Counted from the first letter of the stretch, positions 8,222-17,684 are shown. The stretch: DNA of 64,000 nucleotides from Paenibacillus_AB hodogayensis (GCF_039536325.1 NZ_BAAAYO010000001.1:930001-994000), one strand, 5' to 3'. Notes: generated from the letters alone by a model not told the origin. A program made the numbers and translations.

Positions 8222-9135
8222 TGGCTAGCCTCGCTAGTAATCCCGTATCCAGCTTTTTCAAAAAAATCCGCACGAAGCGGAAAAATCGTCTGGAGAAGGC
8301 GGACTCGTTCCAAAAAGCGTTATATATCTTGCTGACGCTGCTGTCCATCTTCATGCTGATACCGCTCGTCTTCATCTTCGTGCAATCGTTGAAGCCGTAT
8401 CAGGAGCTGTTCATTACGCCGCCGCGCATCTACGTGGAGGAGCCGACGTTCAACAACTTCCGCGAGCTGTTCGTCTTGTCCAGCTCATCCGTCGTGCCGG
8501 TCACGCGCTACTTGTTCAACAGTATCGTCGTCACCATCCTTACCGTCGTCGGCGTCGTCATCGTCAGCGCCTTGTGCGCCTATCCGCTGTCGAAGCACAA
8601 GTTTCCGGGACACAAAATCTTGTTCGCCACGATCCTGTTGACGCTTATGTTCGCGCCGGAAACGGTCGGCATTCCGCGTTATCTGGTCGTCTCGAATCTC
8701 GGCATCATGAATACGTATTTCGGCCACCTGCTGCCCGCTCTGGCGGCTCCGGTCAGCGTCTTCCTGATGAAGCAGTTCGTCGACCAGGTGCCGAACGAGC
8801 TGCTGGAAGCCGCCAAGATGGACGGGGCGCGCGAGTTCACGGTCTTTTACCGGATCGTCATTCCGACGATTATGCCTGCCGTCGCCACCGTCGCCATCCT
8901 GACGTTCCAAGGCGCCTGGGGCAACGTGGAGTCGTCCCGTCTGTTCATGCAAGACGAATCGATGAAGACGTTCCCGTTCTTCCTGAGCACGATCACTACC
9001 GGGGCGGTCAACTCGGTAGCGCGGCAAGGGGCTGCTGCTGCTGCTGCACTGATCCTGTTCCTGCCGAACTTCATCTTCTTCCTGTTCTACCAGCGTAAAG
9101 TAATCGCCACTATGGCGCATTCCGGCATCAAATAA
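8218..9135 (+). CDS. Carbohydrate ABC transporter permease (MalG/UgpE type), pair 1
   Basis: This 305-residue inner-membrane permease has an N-terminal basic stretch, six predicted helices and the EAA loop LLEAAKMDGAREFTVFYRIVIP. Its ATG at 8218 overlaps the previous stop (ATGA); a second ATG at 8221 is equally possible. It forms the heterodimer with the 7244 permease. A run of six GCT/GCA Ala codons near 9030 encodes a small poly-Ala patch in the last helix region. Confidence 0.93.
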   Translation: MMASLASNPVSSFFKKIRTKRKNRLEKADSFQKALYILLTLLSIFMLIPLVFIFVQSLKPYQELFITPPRIYVEEPTFNNFRELFVLSSSSVVPVTRYLFNSIVVTILTVVGVVIVSALCAYPLSKHKFPGHKILFATILLTLMFAPETVGIPRYLVVSNLGIMNTYFGHLLPALAAPVSVFLMKQFVDQVPNELLEAAKMDGAREFTVFYRIVIPTIMPAVATVAILTFQGAWGNVESSRLFMQDESMKTFPFFLSTITTGAVNSVARQGAAAAAALILFLPNFIFFLFYQRKVIATMAHSGIK

Positions 9136-9162
9136 GGACACGACAGATTCGGAGGTCTGACC

Positions 9163-11313
9163 ATGAAACTTGGAAGCAGTCGGCGGATCTTGATGCTACT
9201 CGTCCTGATGTTGGCCGTAGCGGCGCTGATGCCGCTGTCCGCCTTTGCGGAAGTGCCATACTGGACGAACTCGAAAGAGAATCAAGGACGCCTGATCTGG
9301 ACTCAACCGGCCTACACGCCGGAAGGGATATTCGGCAAAGATTTGACGATTCCCGATAAAGATAAACCGGGGACGATGAAAGCGTCGCCGCTGCAAAACC
9401 CGAAAGATTTGTTCATCGCGACGAACGATCATATTTACGTCGCCGATACCGGCAACAACCGGATCGTCGAATTCGGTCCGAACGGCGCCTTTGTCCGCTA
9501 CATCGCCATCGAGGCGAAGGCCGATAATCCGGAGCTGAAGCCGTTCAACAAGCCGGAGGGCGTGTTCGTCACCGACACCCAGGACATTTACGTCGCCGAT
9601 ACCGGCAACAAGCGGGTCGTCCGTCTCGACAAGAACGGTAATTACATTCGACAGTACCTCAAGCCGGATTCCAAATACATTCCGGAAGCGTTCAAGTACG
9701 ATCCGACGCGGCTTGTCGTCGACAAGCGCGGCTTCCTGTACATCGCCGTATTGGGCGGCTACCAGGGGCTCTTGCAGCTCGACCCGGAAGGCAACTTCCA
9801 AAGCTTCTACGGGGCGAACAAAACGATCTTCTCCCCGCTGGACGCAATGAAGCGGCTCGTCTATACGAAGCAGATGTACGCAAACGAAATCAGCAAGCTG
9901 CCCGGTGCGATTAGCAGCGTGGCCGTCGACCATGACGGCTTCATGTACACGACCACCTCCGGACAAGGGATCAAAACCGAGCAGATCAAGAAGCTCAGTA
10001 TCAAGGGTCTGAACCTGCTGGAAAACAAAGCCTTCGGCGAGGTGCGCAGATTCGACATGAAGTTCGCGACGGGCGGTCAAGTGACGTCCCAGCTGATCGA
10101 TCTGGCCATCGATTCGAACGGCAATATGACGGCGATCGATTCTTCTTACAAATATATTAACCAGTACGACGCCAACGGCAATCTGCTGTTTTTCTGGGCA
10201 GGTCCTTCGTCGGCCAACACGACCCAGCTCGGGCTGATGAAAAACCCGGTCGCCGTCGACGCCAACTCCCGCAACGATCTGTTCCTGCTCGACGGTCAGG
10301 AGGGCGTCATTCAATTGTTCCGCCTGTCCGAGTTCGGAGCGAAGGTGAACGAAGCGAACAAGCTGACGCTGCAAGGACGTTACGAGGAGAGCGAAAGCCA
10401 TTGGCGCGAGGTGCTGCGCCTGAACGCCAACTTCTCCCCCGCTATTCTCGGCCTGGCGAAATCGGCCTACAAGCAAGGCAATTATCAGGAGGCGCTGGAG
10501 CTGTTCAAGCGCGGAGACGACCATAAAGGCTACTCCGACGCTTACTGGCAAATTCGTCTGCAATGGTTCCAAAGCCATTTCTCGGTACTGGCCACTTCGC
10601 TGGTCGTCGCAGTCATCCTGCTCCTGATCGGCGAGAGAGCGACGCGCCGGACGAAATGGCGGCTCGCATGGAAAAACCGCAGACGTTCGAAAAACTCGTT
10701 CATCGTTCAGTTCAAGCATATGTTCTACATGCTGAAACATCCGCTCGACGGCTTTTCCGCCCTCCGCTTCGAACAGAAGGGCGGCTACGTAGGCGCATTG
10801 ATTTTGCTCGTCGTCGCCTACATCACGCTCGTCGTCATGAGGATGTTCACCAGCTTCTCGTTCAATTTGGTCGACGTTCACCGGATCAACCTGCTTTCGC
10901 TGTTGTTCCAGTACGGCATCATTTGGATCGGCTGGGTCGTCTCCAACTACCTGGTCAGCTCGATTTACCGCGGCGAAGGCCGCTTCAAGGACGTCTTCGT
11001 GGGCAGCGCCTACGCGCTGATCCCGCTCGTGCTGATCGGCATCCCGCTGACGGTGATTTCCACGGTCATGACCTTGTCCGAGAAAGCGATATTCGACTTC
11101 CTGCAAAATGTGCTGTATGTGTGGACCGCGTTTATGATTTTCTGGAAAATTCAATCGCTGCAAAACTACTCCGTCGGCGAAACGATCGTCAACATTTTCC
11201 TGACGCTCGTCGCCTTCATGACACTCGCCGTCCTGGCACTCGTCGTGCTCGGCCTCAGCAGCGACTTGAAAGACTTCTTGTATGAGGTGTATCAGGAGGT
11301 GAGACTGCGATGA
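9163..11313 (+). CDS. NHL beta-propeller / TPR / Yip1-domain membrane protein
   Basis: This 716-residue protein combines parts seldom found together. A signal peptide (1-29) is followed by about six NHL-type blades (roughly 70-395; IYVADTGNNRIVEFGPNG and IYVADTGNKRVVRLDKNG are the clearest). Then come two TPR-like helical repeats (405-450), a membrane helix near 475 and a C-terminal Yip1-type domain with about five helices (500-716). The propeller should face outside. The family is annotated as YIP1 in Paenibacillus genomes without a known role. It sits between two permease pairs and beside the DUF5696-type gene, whose ATG overlaps its stop. An accessory receptor or scaffold for the importer is my inference. 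Confidence 0.85.
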   Translation: MKLGSSRRILMLLVLMLAVAALMPLSAFAEVPYWTNSKENQGRLIWTQPAYTPEGIFGKDLTIPDKDKPGTMKASPLQNPKDLFIATNDHIYVADTGNNRIVEFGPNGAFVRYIAIEAKADNPELKPFNKPEGVFVTDTQDIYVADTGNKRVVRLDKNGNYIRQYLKPDSKYIPEAFKYDPTRLVVDKRGFLYIAVLGGYQGLLQLDPEGNFQSFYGANKTIFSPLDAMKRLVYTKQMYANEISKLPGAISSVAVDHDGFMYTTTSGQGIKTEQIKKLSIKGLNLLENKAFGEVRRFDMKFATGGQVTSQLIDLAIDSNGNMTAIDSSYKYINQYDANGNLLFFWAGPSSANTTQLGLMKNPVAVDANSRNDLFLLDGQEGVIQLFRLSEFGAKVNEANKLTLQGRYEESESHWREVLRLNANFSPAILGLAKSAYKQGNYQEALELFKRGDDHKGYSDAYWQIRLQWFQSHFSVLATSLVVAVILLLIGERATRRTKWRLAWKNRRRSKNSFIVQFKHMFYMLKHPLDGFSALRFEQKGGYVGALILLVVAYITLVVMRMFTSFSFNLVDVHRINLLSLLFQYGIIWIGWVVSNYLVSSIYRGEGRFKDVFVGSAYALIPLVLIGIPLTVISTVMTLSEKAIFDFLQNVLYVWTAFMIFWKIQSLQNYSVGETIVNIFLTLVAFMTLAVLALVVLGLSSDLKDFLYEVYQEVRLR

Positions 11314-13583
11314 AGCAATGGCTCAAACGAATACCGGTATCCGCATGGATCTGGACGGTGCTTATCGTCGCTCTGCTCCTGTTCGTCGTAACGAGACTCG
11401 ATATCAGTTCCCTGGACCGCGGGGCCGTCACGGCGGCTCCGCAAGCGAACGTCGGGGCGGTCAAAGTGGCAAAAGGGCTCGAAGAGCTGCCGCAGGAAGC
11501 GGATTTTAAAACCGTCGCCCAATCCGGTCAGCTCGAACTGAAGCTGGACGCCAAGACCGGTCACTTCAACGTCGTAGACAAACGGAACGGCAATGTGTGG
11601 CATTCGTATCCGGACCCGCAGCAGTGGTTGACCGAAGGACAGGAAGGGACGTGGCGGAACCATCTGCGCTCCCCCGTCATGCTGCGCTATATCGACCTGA
11701 CCGGCAAAGTCACCCAGCCGAAGGAAACGAACCTGCTTGAAGAGCAGGGCAAAATAACGGACATTACCAACATCGACGGAGGCTTCAAGCTGACGTTCGA
11801 GATGCCCGCCAAGCAATTTACGATCCCGATCGAAGTCAAGCTGGAAGGCGACTCCATCGTGACGAAAATCATCGATTCCGGCGTCAAGGAAGGCTCCCTC
11901 AGCTTGATCTGGATCCGGCTGTACCCGTTCTTCGGAGCGGAGCATTCGGAGGGCCAGGACGGCTACCTGTTCGTACCGGACGGCTCCGGAGCGCTCATTC
12001 CTTACAGCCAGAATAGCACGAACGTCAACCGGATTTACCAAGAGCCGGTGTACGGATTGGACCTTTCGTTCAAAGCGAATGACGATCCTCAGTCGCGCAA
12101 TCCGATCACGATGCCGGTATTCGGCGCCAAATCGGGAGACAAAGGCTTCCTGTCCATTATCGAGGACGGCGCCGAGCTGTCCGATGTCGTCGCTTCGCCT
12201 TCCGGCGTATTTAGCGGCTACAACTGGATTACGGCTCAGCAAAACTACCGCTCTACGTATAAACAGGTGACGAACGAAGCGAAAGGCCGCTTCTTCACAA
12301 CGTACAACAAAACCGATCGCTTCAAAGGCGACCGCGCCGTCCGCTATGTGCTGCTCGACAAGGCGAAAGCGAACTATGTCGGCATGGCCGAGCGCTATCG
12401 GCAATATATGATCGATAAGTACAAGATGCAGACGATCAAGCCGAAAAACTCCACCAAGCTGCCGATGACGGTCAGCATCGTCGGAGCGGAGCGCGAGAAG
12501 GGGCTCATTACGGACCGTTATCTGAAAACGACGGAAACGTCGGACGCGATGAAAATCGTACAGCGTCTGTATGGCCTCGGCATCGACAATATGGTCGTCA
12601 ATTACATGGGCTGGGCCAATGGCGGCTATAGCGATTTCGGCTCCCCGGCGCCGGTGGACAGCCGCATCGGCGGCACGGACGGCATGAAGAAATTTATCCA
12701 GTTCGCCGATACGCTGCAAATTCCGGTGTATCTGCATACGAATTACACGCAGAACACGTCCAAAATCGGCGGCTTCAACCGCAGGCAGAACGGCCTGCGC
12801 GACCTGGGCGGCACGGTGCTGGAAAACTACGTCAGCCTCGGCTATATGGAAAAAGTGATCGAAGAGGATATCCGCTACTTCCAGAAGCTCGGCGCTGCCG
12901 GCGTTACGCTAGGGGTCGATTCCCCAAGCGGCAGCTACAAATCCGGTCTCGGCCGGACCGTCAACAGCGACTACAACTCGAACTATCCGCTCGGCCGCGA
13001 GGAGAGCCGCAAGAAGCAGCAGGAGCTGCTCCAGAAGTTCAAGGAGGCCTCCCTCGACGTTCGGGGAACGCAATCCAGCAGCTTTGCTTTCCCGTACGTC
13101 AGCGCGATCGATCAGCTGATCGACGATTATTCGTACGACTCGTTCTCGGATACGGCGATTCCGTTCGCCCAGATCGCTCTGCACGGACTCGTCAATTATT
13201 CGTCGTCCTATGCGAACAACCGTCAGGAGTACCAGAAGCAGTTTTTGCGCGATCTGGAATACGGTTCGGCTCCGGCATTCATCTTCACGTACGAAAGCGC
13301 CGAAGAGTTCAAGAACGCCGATACGCTTCACCTGTACAGCCCGGACTTCCGCGATTGGGAATCGCAAGCCGTTCAGGAATACCAAAGAATGAACCAGGCG
13401 CTCGGCGACGTTCAGGACAAATTCATTGTCAACCATCGTACGCTGGCATCCGAAGTGAAAGAAACGACGTACTCGAACGGCAAGCGTATTATCGTCAACT
13501 ACGGCAATTCGGCTTATACGGCCGGCGGCATTACGGTTAAACCGTTGGATTACTTGATCGTGAAAGGAGGAGCTGCACCGTGA
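11310..13583 (+). CDS. DUF5696-type membrane-anchored protein, glycoside-hydrolase-like
   Basis: This 757-residue protein starts with a single membrane helix (WIWTVLIVALLLFVV, about 14-28), then a large extracellular part. The region after residue 70 (GHFNVVDKRNGNVWHSYP) resembles the N-terminal beta-sandwich of GH-type enzymes. Residues about 330-640 have TIM-barrel-like strands (DNMVVNYMGWANGG, IPVYLHTNYT, AAGVTLGVDSPSG), and a small beta domain ends the protein. I recognise the family as DUF5696 from Paenibacillus gene clusters; no activity is known to me. Overlaps of 4 bp on both sides tie it to the NHL/Yip1 gene and to the next permease. A surface enzyme trimming the imported glycan is inferred. 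Confidence 0.78.
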   Translation: MKQWLKRIPVSAWIWTVLIVALLLFVVTRLDISSLDRGAVTAAPQANVGAVKVAKGLEELPQEADFKTVAQSGQLELKLDAKTGHFNVVDKRNGNVWHSYPDPQQWLTEGQEGTWRNHLRSPVMLRYIDLTGKVTQPKETNLLEEQGKITDITNIDGGFKLTFEMPAKQFTIPIEVKLEGDSIVTKIIDSGVKEGSLSLIWIRLYPFFGAEHSEGQDGYLFVPDGSGALIPYSQNSTNVNRIYQEPVYGLDLSFKANDDPQSRNPITMPVFGAKSGDKGFLSIIEDGAELSDVVASPSGVFSGYNWITAQQNYRSTYKQVTNEAKGRFFTTYNKTDRFKGDRAVRYVLLDKAKANYVGMAERYRQYMIDKYKMQTIKPKNSTKLPMTVSIVGAEREKGLITDRYLKTTETSDAMKIVQRLYGLGIDNMVVNYMGWANGGYSDFGSPAPVDSRIGGTDGMKKFIQFADTLQIPVYLHTNYTQNTSKIGGFNRRQNGLRDLGGTVLENYVSLGYMEKVIEEDIRYFQKLGAAGVTLGVDSPSGSYKSGLGRTVNSDYNSNYPLGREESRKKQQELLQKFKEASLDVRGTQSSSFAFPYVSAIDQLIDDYSYDSFSDTAIPFAQIALHGLVNYSSSYANNRQEYQKQFLRDLEYGSAPAFIFTYESAEEFKNADTLHLYSPDFRDWESQAVQEYQRMNQALGDVQDKFIVNHRTLASEVKETTYSNGKRIIVNYGNSAYTAGGITVKPLDYLIVKGGAAP

Positions 13584-14455
13584 CGACGAAAAAAAGCAGG
13601 CTGTCGGGCCAAACGATCCGCAAGCTGGAAGGCTCCTTGTTCATAGCTCCATGGGCGATCGGTTTTCTGGCGTTCATGCTTTTCCCGCTCGGCTACTCGC
13701 TCTACATGAGCTTTCACCAGGTGCGGATACTCGGCACCGGTATCGAGATTACCCCGGTCGGCCTGAAGCATTACAAGTACATCATGCTGGAAAACGGAGC
13801 GATCCTGTATAATCAGCTGTTCCCGTTTTTGCGCCAATCGGTCATCATGCTGCCGATCATCCTGATCTTCTCCTTGCTCGTGGCCATTATGCTGAACCAG
13901 AACTTCAAAGGCCGCGGCTTGTTCCGCTCCATCTTCTTCCTGCCCGTCATCTTCACGACCGGGCAGGTCGTCAGGGAGTTTATGACTCAGGGCGAAGGCG
14001 ATCTCGGCTTCATCCAGCGGTATAACATCACGTCGCTGGTCTCGCAAAACTTATCGGCGACGTGGGCGACTCCGATCGTTGCCGTCATGGGCTCGTTCGT
14101 GCTCATTCTGTGGTACTCCGGCGTACAGATACTGATCTTCCTTGCCGGACGGCAGACGATCGGAACGTCGGTATACGAAGCGGCGCGGATCGATGGCGCA
14201 ACGCCTTGGGAAGTGTTCTGGAAAATTACGCTTCCGGGGATGACGCCGTTCATTATGCTCAATCTCATCTACACGACAGTCGACCTGTTCACGTTCCCGA
14301 CCAACCCGATTCTGACACAGGTAAGCAGCAGCAACTACGGGCAATCGAGCGCGCTCGCCTGGATTTATTTCATCATCATCCTCGTGTTCCTGGGGATTGT
14401 CATGTGGGTGTTCCAGCGCGTGCAGAAAGCGGCGGGTCTGGGCGCCGGCCGCTGA
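13580..14455 (+). CDS. Sugar ABC transporter permease (MalF type), pair 2
   Basis: This 291-residue permease starts with GTG behind AAAGGAGGAG. It has six predicted helices and the EAA loop VYEAARIDGATPWEVFWKITLP. It starts inside the stop region of the DUF5696-type gene. It is the first half of a second permease pair in one locus that has just one binding protein and one ATPase. Either two substrates share these parts, or the second pair has a different role. Confidence 0.93.
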   Translation: MTTKKSRLSGQTIRKLEGSLFIAPWAIGFLAFMLFPLGYSLYMSFHQVRILGTGIEITPVGLKHYKYIMLENGAILYNQLFPFLRQSVIMLPIILIFSLLVAIMLNQNFKGRGLFRSIFFLPVIFTTGQVVREFMTQGEGDLGFIQRYNITSLVSQNLSATWATPIVAVMGSFVLILWYSGVQILIFLAGRQTIGTSVYEAARIDGATPWEVFWKITLPGMTPFIMLNLIYTTVDLFTFPTNPILTQVSSSNYGQSSALAWIYFIIILVFLGIVMWVFQRVQKAAGLGAGR

Positions 14456-14463
14456 TGGCAAGA

Positions 14464-14488
14464 CCGGCTCCGCCTCTAACGGAGCCGG
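14464..14488 (+). other. Perfect hairpin between the two pair-2 permease genes
   Basis: CCGGCTCCG and CGGAGCCGG form a 9-bp GC-rich stem around a 7-nt loop. No T-run follows on either strand. Every other junction in this operon overlaps or is short, so the hairpin in this 80-bp gap may mark an mRNA processing or stability site rather than a stop. Confidence 0.6.
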
Positions 14489-14535
14489 GATGACGTCACG
14501 CTTGCGAAGCCAGCGACGTTTAAGGAGGATAACTT

Positions 14536-15504
14536 GTGACCCGACTCATAACGGCTTTGAAAACAAGGCGCACCGGCGGGTTCGACTGGAGATTGGGTTT
14601 GACCAAAACCCGTCATGTGGTATTGGGCAAGGAAGCGGACAAAGGACTGATCTTCCGCGCCTTCATCTACTTGATCCTGATCGATGTGGCCTACATCTAC
14701 TTGAATCCGATTTTGTTCATGATTACGACGATGGTGAAAAATTCGTCCGACCTGCTCGACCCGTCCGTAAGCTGGGTGCCACGGGCAATCTACACGGGCG
14801 TTCTGCAGGACGCCTGGACGAAGCTGAAATATCCGAGTGCGTTTACGATCAGTCTCGTACTGTCGCTGACCATATCGGTTTTGCAGACCGTTTCGTGCGC
14901 GGTTGCGGGCTATGCGTTCGCCCGGCTCGAATTTCCGTTCAAGCGGACATTGTTTTTCTGCCTGCTGCTGACGTTTATCGTTCCGACGCAGGTTGTCATT
15001 TTGCCGAACCTGATCGCCGCGAGCCAGCTCGGTCTGATGAAAACATATATTCCGATCGTGCTTCCGGCCCTGTTCGGCCACGGCTTGAAGGGCGCCTTGT
15101 TCGTCATCATTTACCGCCAGTTTTTCTCCACCCAGCCGAAGGAGCTGGAGGAAGCGGCGAAGATCGACGGCGCCAACGTGTTCCGCATTTTCTACAAAGT
15201 CATGCTTCCTTTGGCCAAACCGGCCATCCTGGTCGTCTTCCTGTTCTCGTTCGTCTGGACCTGGAACGACTATTACTTGCCGAGCATGTACCTGAACGGG
15301 GTTAAGGATGTGCCGCTGTCGATGGGCATCTCGCAAATTTCCGCGGTGCTTACGCAGCAGGCAGCCGAGTTCGGTCCGTCGATCTTCGACGAGCCGCTCA
15401 AGATGGCTTCCTCGTTCCTGATCATCATGCCGCCGCTTATTTTGTACATGTTCACACAGCGCTGGTTCGTTGAAGGCGTAGAGCGCACGGGCTTGGTCGA
15501 ATAG
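14536..15504 (+). CDS. Carbohydrate ABC transporter permease (MalG type), pair 2
   Basis: This 322-residue permease begins at GTG 14536 with TAAGGAGGAT in front. An N-terminal cytoplasmic segment of about 40 residues precedes six helices. The EAA loop is LEEAAKIDGANVFRIFYKVMLP. It partners the 13580 product. It is the last transport gene before a strong terminator and the two-component pair. Confidence 0.93.
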   Translation: MTRLITALKTRRTGGFDWRLGLTKTRHVVLGKEADKGLIFRAFIYLILIDVAYIYLNPILFMITTMVKNSSDLLDPSVSWVPRAIYTGVLQDAWTKLKYPSAFTISLVLSLTISVLQTVSCAVAGYAFARLEFPFKRTLFFCLLLTFIVPTQVVILPNLIAASQLGLMKTYIPIVLPALFGHGLKGALFVIIYRQFFSTQPKELEEAAKIDGANVFRIFYKVMLPLAKPAILVVFLFSFVWTWNDYYLPSMYLNGVKDVPLSMGISQISAVLTQQAAEFGPSIFDEPLKMASSFLIIMPPLILYMFTQRWFVEGVERTGLVE

Positions 15505-15526
15505 TTGCAAAACGCGTTATAGCCGC

Positions 15527-15560
15527 GGCGGGAGGAGTTTATCCTCCCGCCGTTGAATTT
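15527..15560 (+). terminator. Rho-independent terminator after permease pair 2
   Basis: GGCGGGAGGA and TCCTCCCGCC make a 10-bp stem with loop GTTTA, followed by a T-rich tail (GTTGAATTTTTAT). It ends the importer transcript, perhaps partly, 44 bp before the response-regulator start. Confidence 0.8.
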
Positions 15561-15603
15561 TTATAGAAGCACAACTCACACATCTTATCAGGAGGAAACC
15601 CCG

Positions 15604-16314
15604 GTGCATATCCTGATTGTCGAAGACGAACCGAAAATCCGCGACGTGCTGATCGCGTACTTCGAGAAGGAAGGCTGGAAAACCGACCATACGTCCAACG
15701 GGATGGAAGCGGTGCAAAAGTTCGACTACAGCCAGCACGATCTGATCGTGCTCGATCTGATGCTCGAGGGCTTGTCCGGCGAAGAAGTGTGCTCGCGCAT
15801 CCGCGAGAAGTCGAACGTTCCGATTATTATGGTAACGTCCAAATCGCGCGAGATCGATGCCATCAACGGGTTGAACCTGGGGGCCGACGATTATATCGTT
15901 AAGCCGTTCCGCGCCAAAGAATTGATCGCGCGCATTTACGCCCTGTTCCGCCGGATCGCTCCGGTCAAACGCGCACAAGACGAGGAGCATATTATCCAGT
16001 TCTATGGCGGCAAGCTGGTTGTCGATACGGAAGCCCGGGAGGTAATGGCCGACGGCCGTCTCGCTCCTTTGACCGCAACGGAGTTCAAGCTGCTCTCGGT
16101 ACTGATGCGCAAGCCGGGCAAAGTGTACAGCCGCGCCGATCTATCTTATACGGTGCAAGGCTACCGCTTTCAGGGAGACGGCCGCGCCATTGACGCCCAC
16201 GTCAAAAATTTGCGCAAAAAAATTGAGCCCGATCCGGGCAATCCGCTCTATATCGTGACCGTTGTAGGAACTGGTTACAAATTCTCCATGCAGCCGGACG
16301 AGCCGGAAGCATGA
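15604..16314 (+). CDS. OmpR-family response regulator
   Basis: This 236-residue protein has a receiver domain with acidic pair E7/D8, phospho-acceptor D51 (IVLDLMLEG) and the conserved Lys in YIVKPF, plus a C-terminal winged-helix DNA-binding domain (about 135-230). The start is the GTG at 15604, eight bases after AGGAGGAAA; a more upstream in-frame TTG lies in the terminator. It is coupled by an ATGA overlap to the kinase. Its likely target is the transporter locus upstream, but no repeated operator was identified. Confidence 0.92.
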   Translation: MHILIVEDEPKIRDVLIAYFEKEGWKTDHTSNGMEAVQKFDYSQHDLIVLDLMLEGLSGEEVCSRIREKSNVPIIMVTSKSREIDAINGLNLGADDYIVKPFRAKELIARIYALFRRIAPVKRAQDEEHIIQFYGGKLVVDTEAREVMADGRLAPLTATEFKLLSVLMRKPGKVYSRADLSYTVQGYRFQGDGRAIDAHVKNLRKKIEPDPGNPLYIVTVVGTGYKFSMQPDEPEA

Positions 16315-17684
16315 ACAAGCTGCTCTCCCTCTCCCGCAAAATGAGCTCGATCGTGTTCATCAGCCTGATGCTGTATTCGCTTGTGTTCGTTTTTCTCATT
16401 TCGCTGATCAACAACACGAACTGGCAATCTCTGTTCTCCCGCTTTAATGCGACCCAGATGGAAAAAAACGGTTACCTGGTCATGGACGACATGCGCCGCG
16501 AGGGCATCGGTCGCGGACCGCTCAACGAGGAGCAGCGGCTGTGGATGCAGCGGCGGGCTGCGTTGTACGGCATTTTGCTTCGCTACGAAAGCAAGGATCG
16601 CAAGGAAGTGTGGTTCGACATGTTCACTCGGGCGAACGTGAGCTCCGAAAACTCCCTGTCCATGCTGTATACGTCCGGCGGCGAAACGCTAGGCACCTTG
16701 AAGATGGAATATATTCTGAGCAACACCGAGCTGGAGCCCGCATATGCGGAGTTTATGAAATCTCTGCAATTCCGCTCGAAACTGTTGCTGATCGGAGTTG
16801 TCGCAGCCTCCATCCTGTTCAGCCTGTTCATCGCCAGAATGCTGTCCAGACGGCTGAACGAGGTGTACCTGATCGCAAACGAGATCAGCAAAGGCAAGCG
16901 CGACGTCACGCTGCCGATCAAAGGTCCGGAGGAAGTGCGCAGGCTCGCCGCGACGTTAAATGAAATGACTCGGGAGCTGAAAAAACAAGAGGATTGGCGT
17001 CACAACCTGATGGAGGACTTGACGCATGAGCTGCGGACCCCGCTGACGACGCTGCTGACACAGATCGAAGCGATTATCGACGGCGTATACGAAGCCGACC
17101 CCGAGCGTCTTCAGGACATTTACGACGAGCTGATCCGCCTGTCGCGTCTCGTCAACGATCTGGAGCGGCTGTCGGAAGCGGAAAGCGCCCGCTTCTCGCT
17201 GAACGTGCGCCGCACGAATATGGTCGAGCTGTCCCGCACTGTTTATTCCAACTTCCTCCCGCTCGCCCGCAGCAAAGGCATCAAACTGACATTCGAGCCG
17301 GCCTTCGTCCCTTGCCACGCCGAGGTTGACCGGGACAAAATCGTTCAGGTGCTGTCCAATATCGTCTCGAATGCGATCAAGTACACGCCCGAAGGCGGCA
17401 AGGTGAACATCCGCGTATCCTACAACGTCGAATGGACCGTGATCTGCTGCGAGGACAACGGCATCGGCGTCAGCGCGCAGGACCTGCCTTATATATTCAA
17501 CCGGCTGTACCGCGCCGACAAATCCCGTTCCCGTTTCAGCGGCGGCGTCGGACTCGGACTCAGCATCGCCAAGGCGCTCGTCGAAGCGCACAACGGGACG
17601 ATTGAAGCGGCCAGCGAGCTGGGCGTCGGTTCCAGCTTCACGATTACGATGCCGATTCATTTCAACATGGGCGACCCCGAATAG
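16311..17684 (+). CDS. HAMP-domain sensor histidine kinase
   Basis: This 457-residue membrane kinase has helices at about 14-34 and 157-175 enclosing a 120-residue extracellular sensor. HAMP follows, then the H-box with His239 (EDLTHELRTPLTTL), N-box SNIVSNAIKYTPEGG, and glycine boxes CCEDNGIGVS and GVGLGLSIAKALVEAH. It forms a pair with the regulator at 15604. Its position directly after the importer genes suggests it senses the substrate or wall state. No stimulus can be read from the sequence. Confidence 0.93.
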   Translation: MNKLLSLSRKMSSIVFISLMLYSLVFVFLISLINNTNWQSLFSRFNATQMEKNGYLVMDDMRREGIGRGPLNEEQRLWMQRRAALYGILLRYESKDRKEVWFDMFTRANVSSENSLSMLYTSGGETLGTLKMEYILSNTELEPAYAEFMKSLQFRSKLLLIGVVAASILFSLFIARMLSRRLNEVYLIANEISKGKRDVTLPIKGPEEVRRLAATLNEMTRELKKQEDWRHNLMEDLTHELRTPLTTLLTQIEAIIDGVYEADPERLQDIYDELIRLSRLVNDLERLSEAESARFSLNVRRTNMVELSRTVYSNFLPLARSKGIKLTFEPAFVPCHAEVDRDKIVQVLSNIVSNAIKYTPEGGKVNIRVSYNVEWTVICCEDNGIGVSAQDLPYIFNRLYRADKSRSRFSGGVGLGLSIAKALVEAHNGTIEAASELGVGSSFTITMPIHFNMGDPE

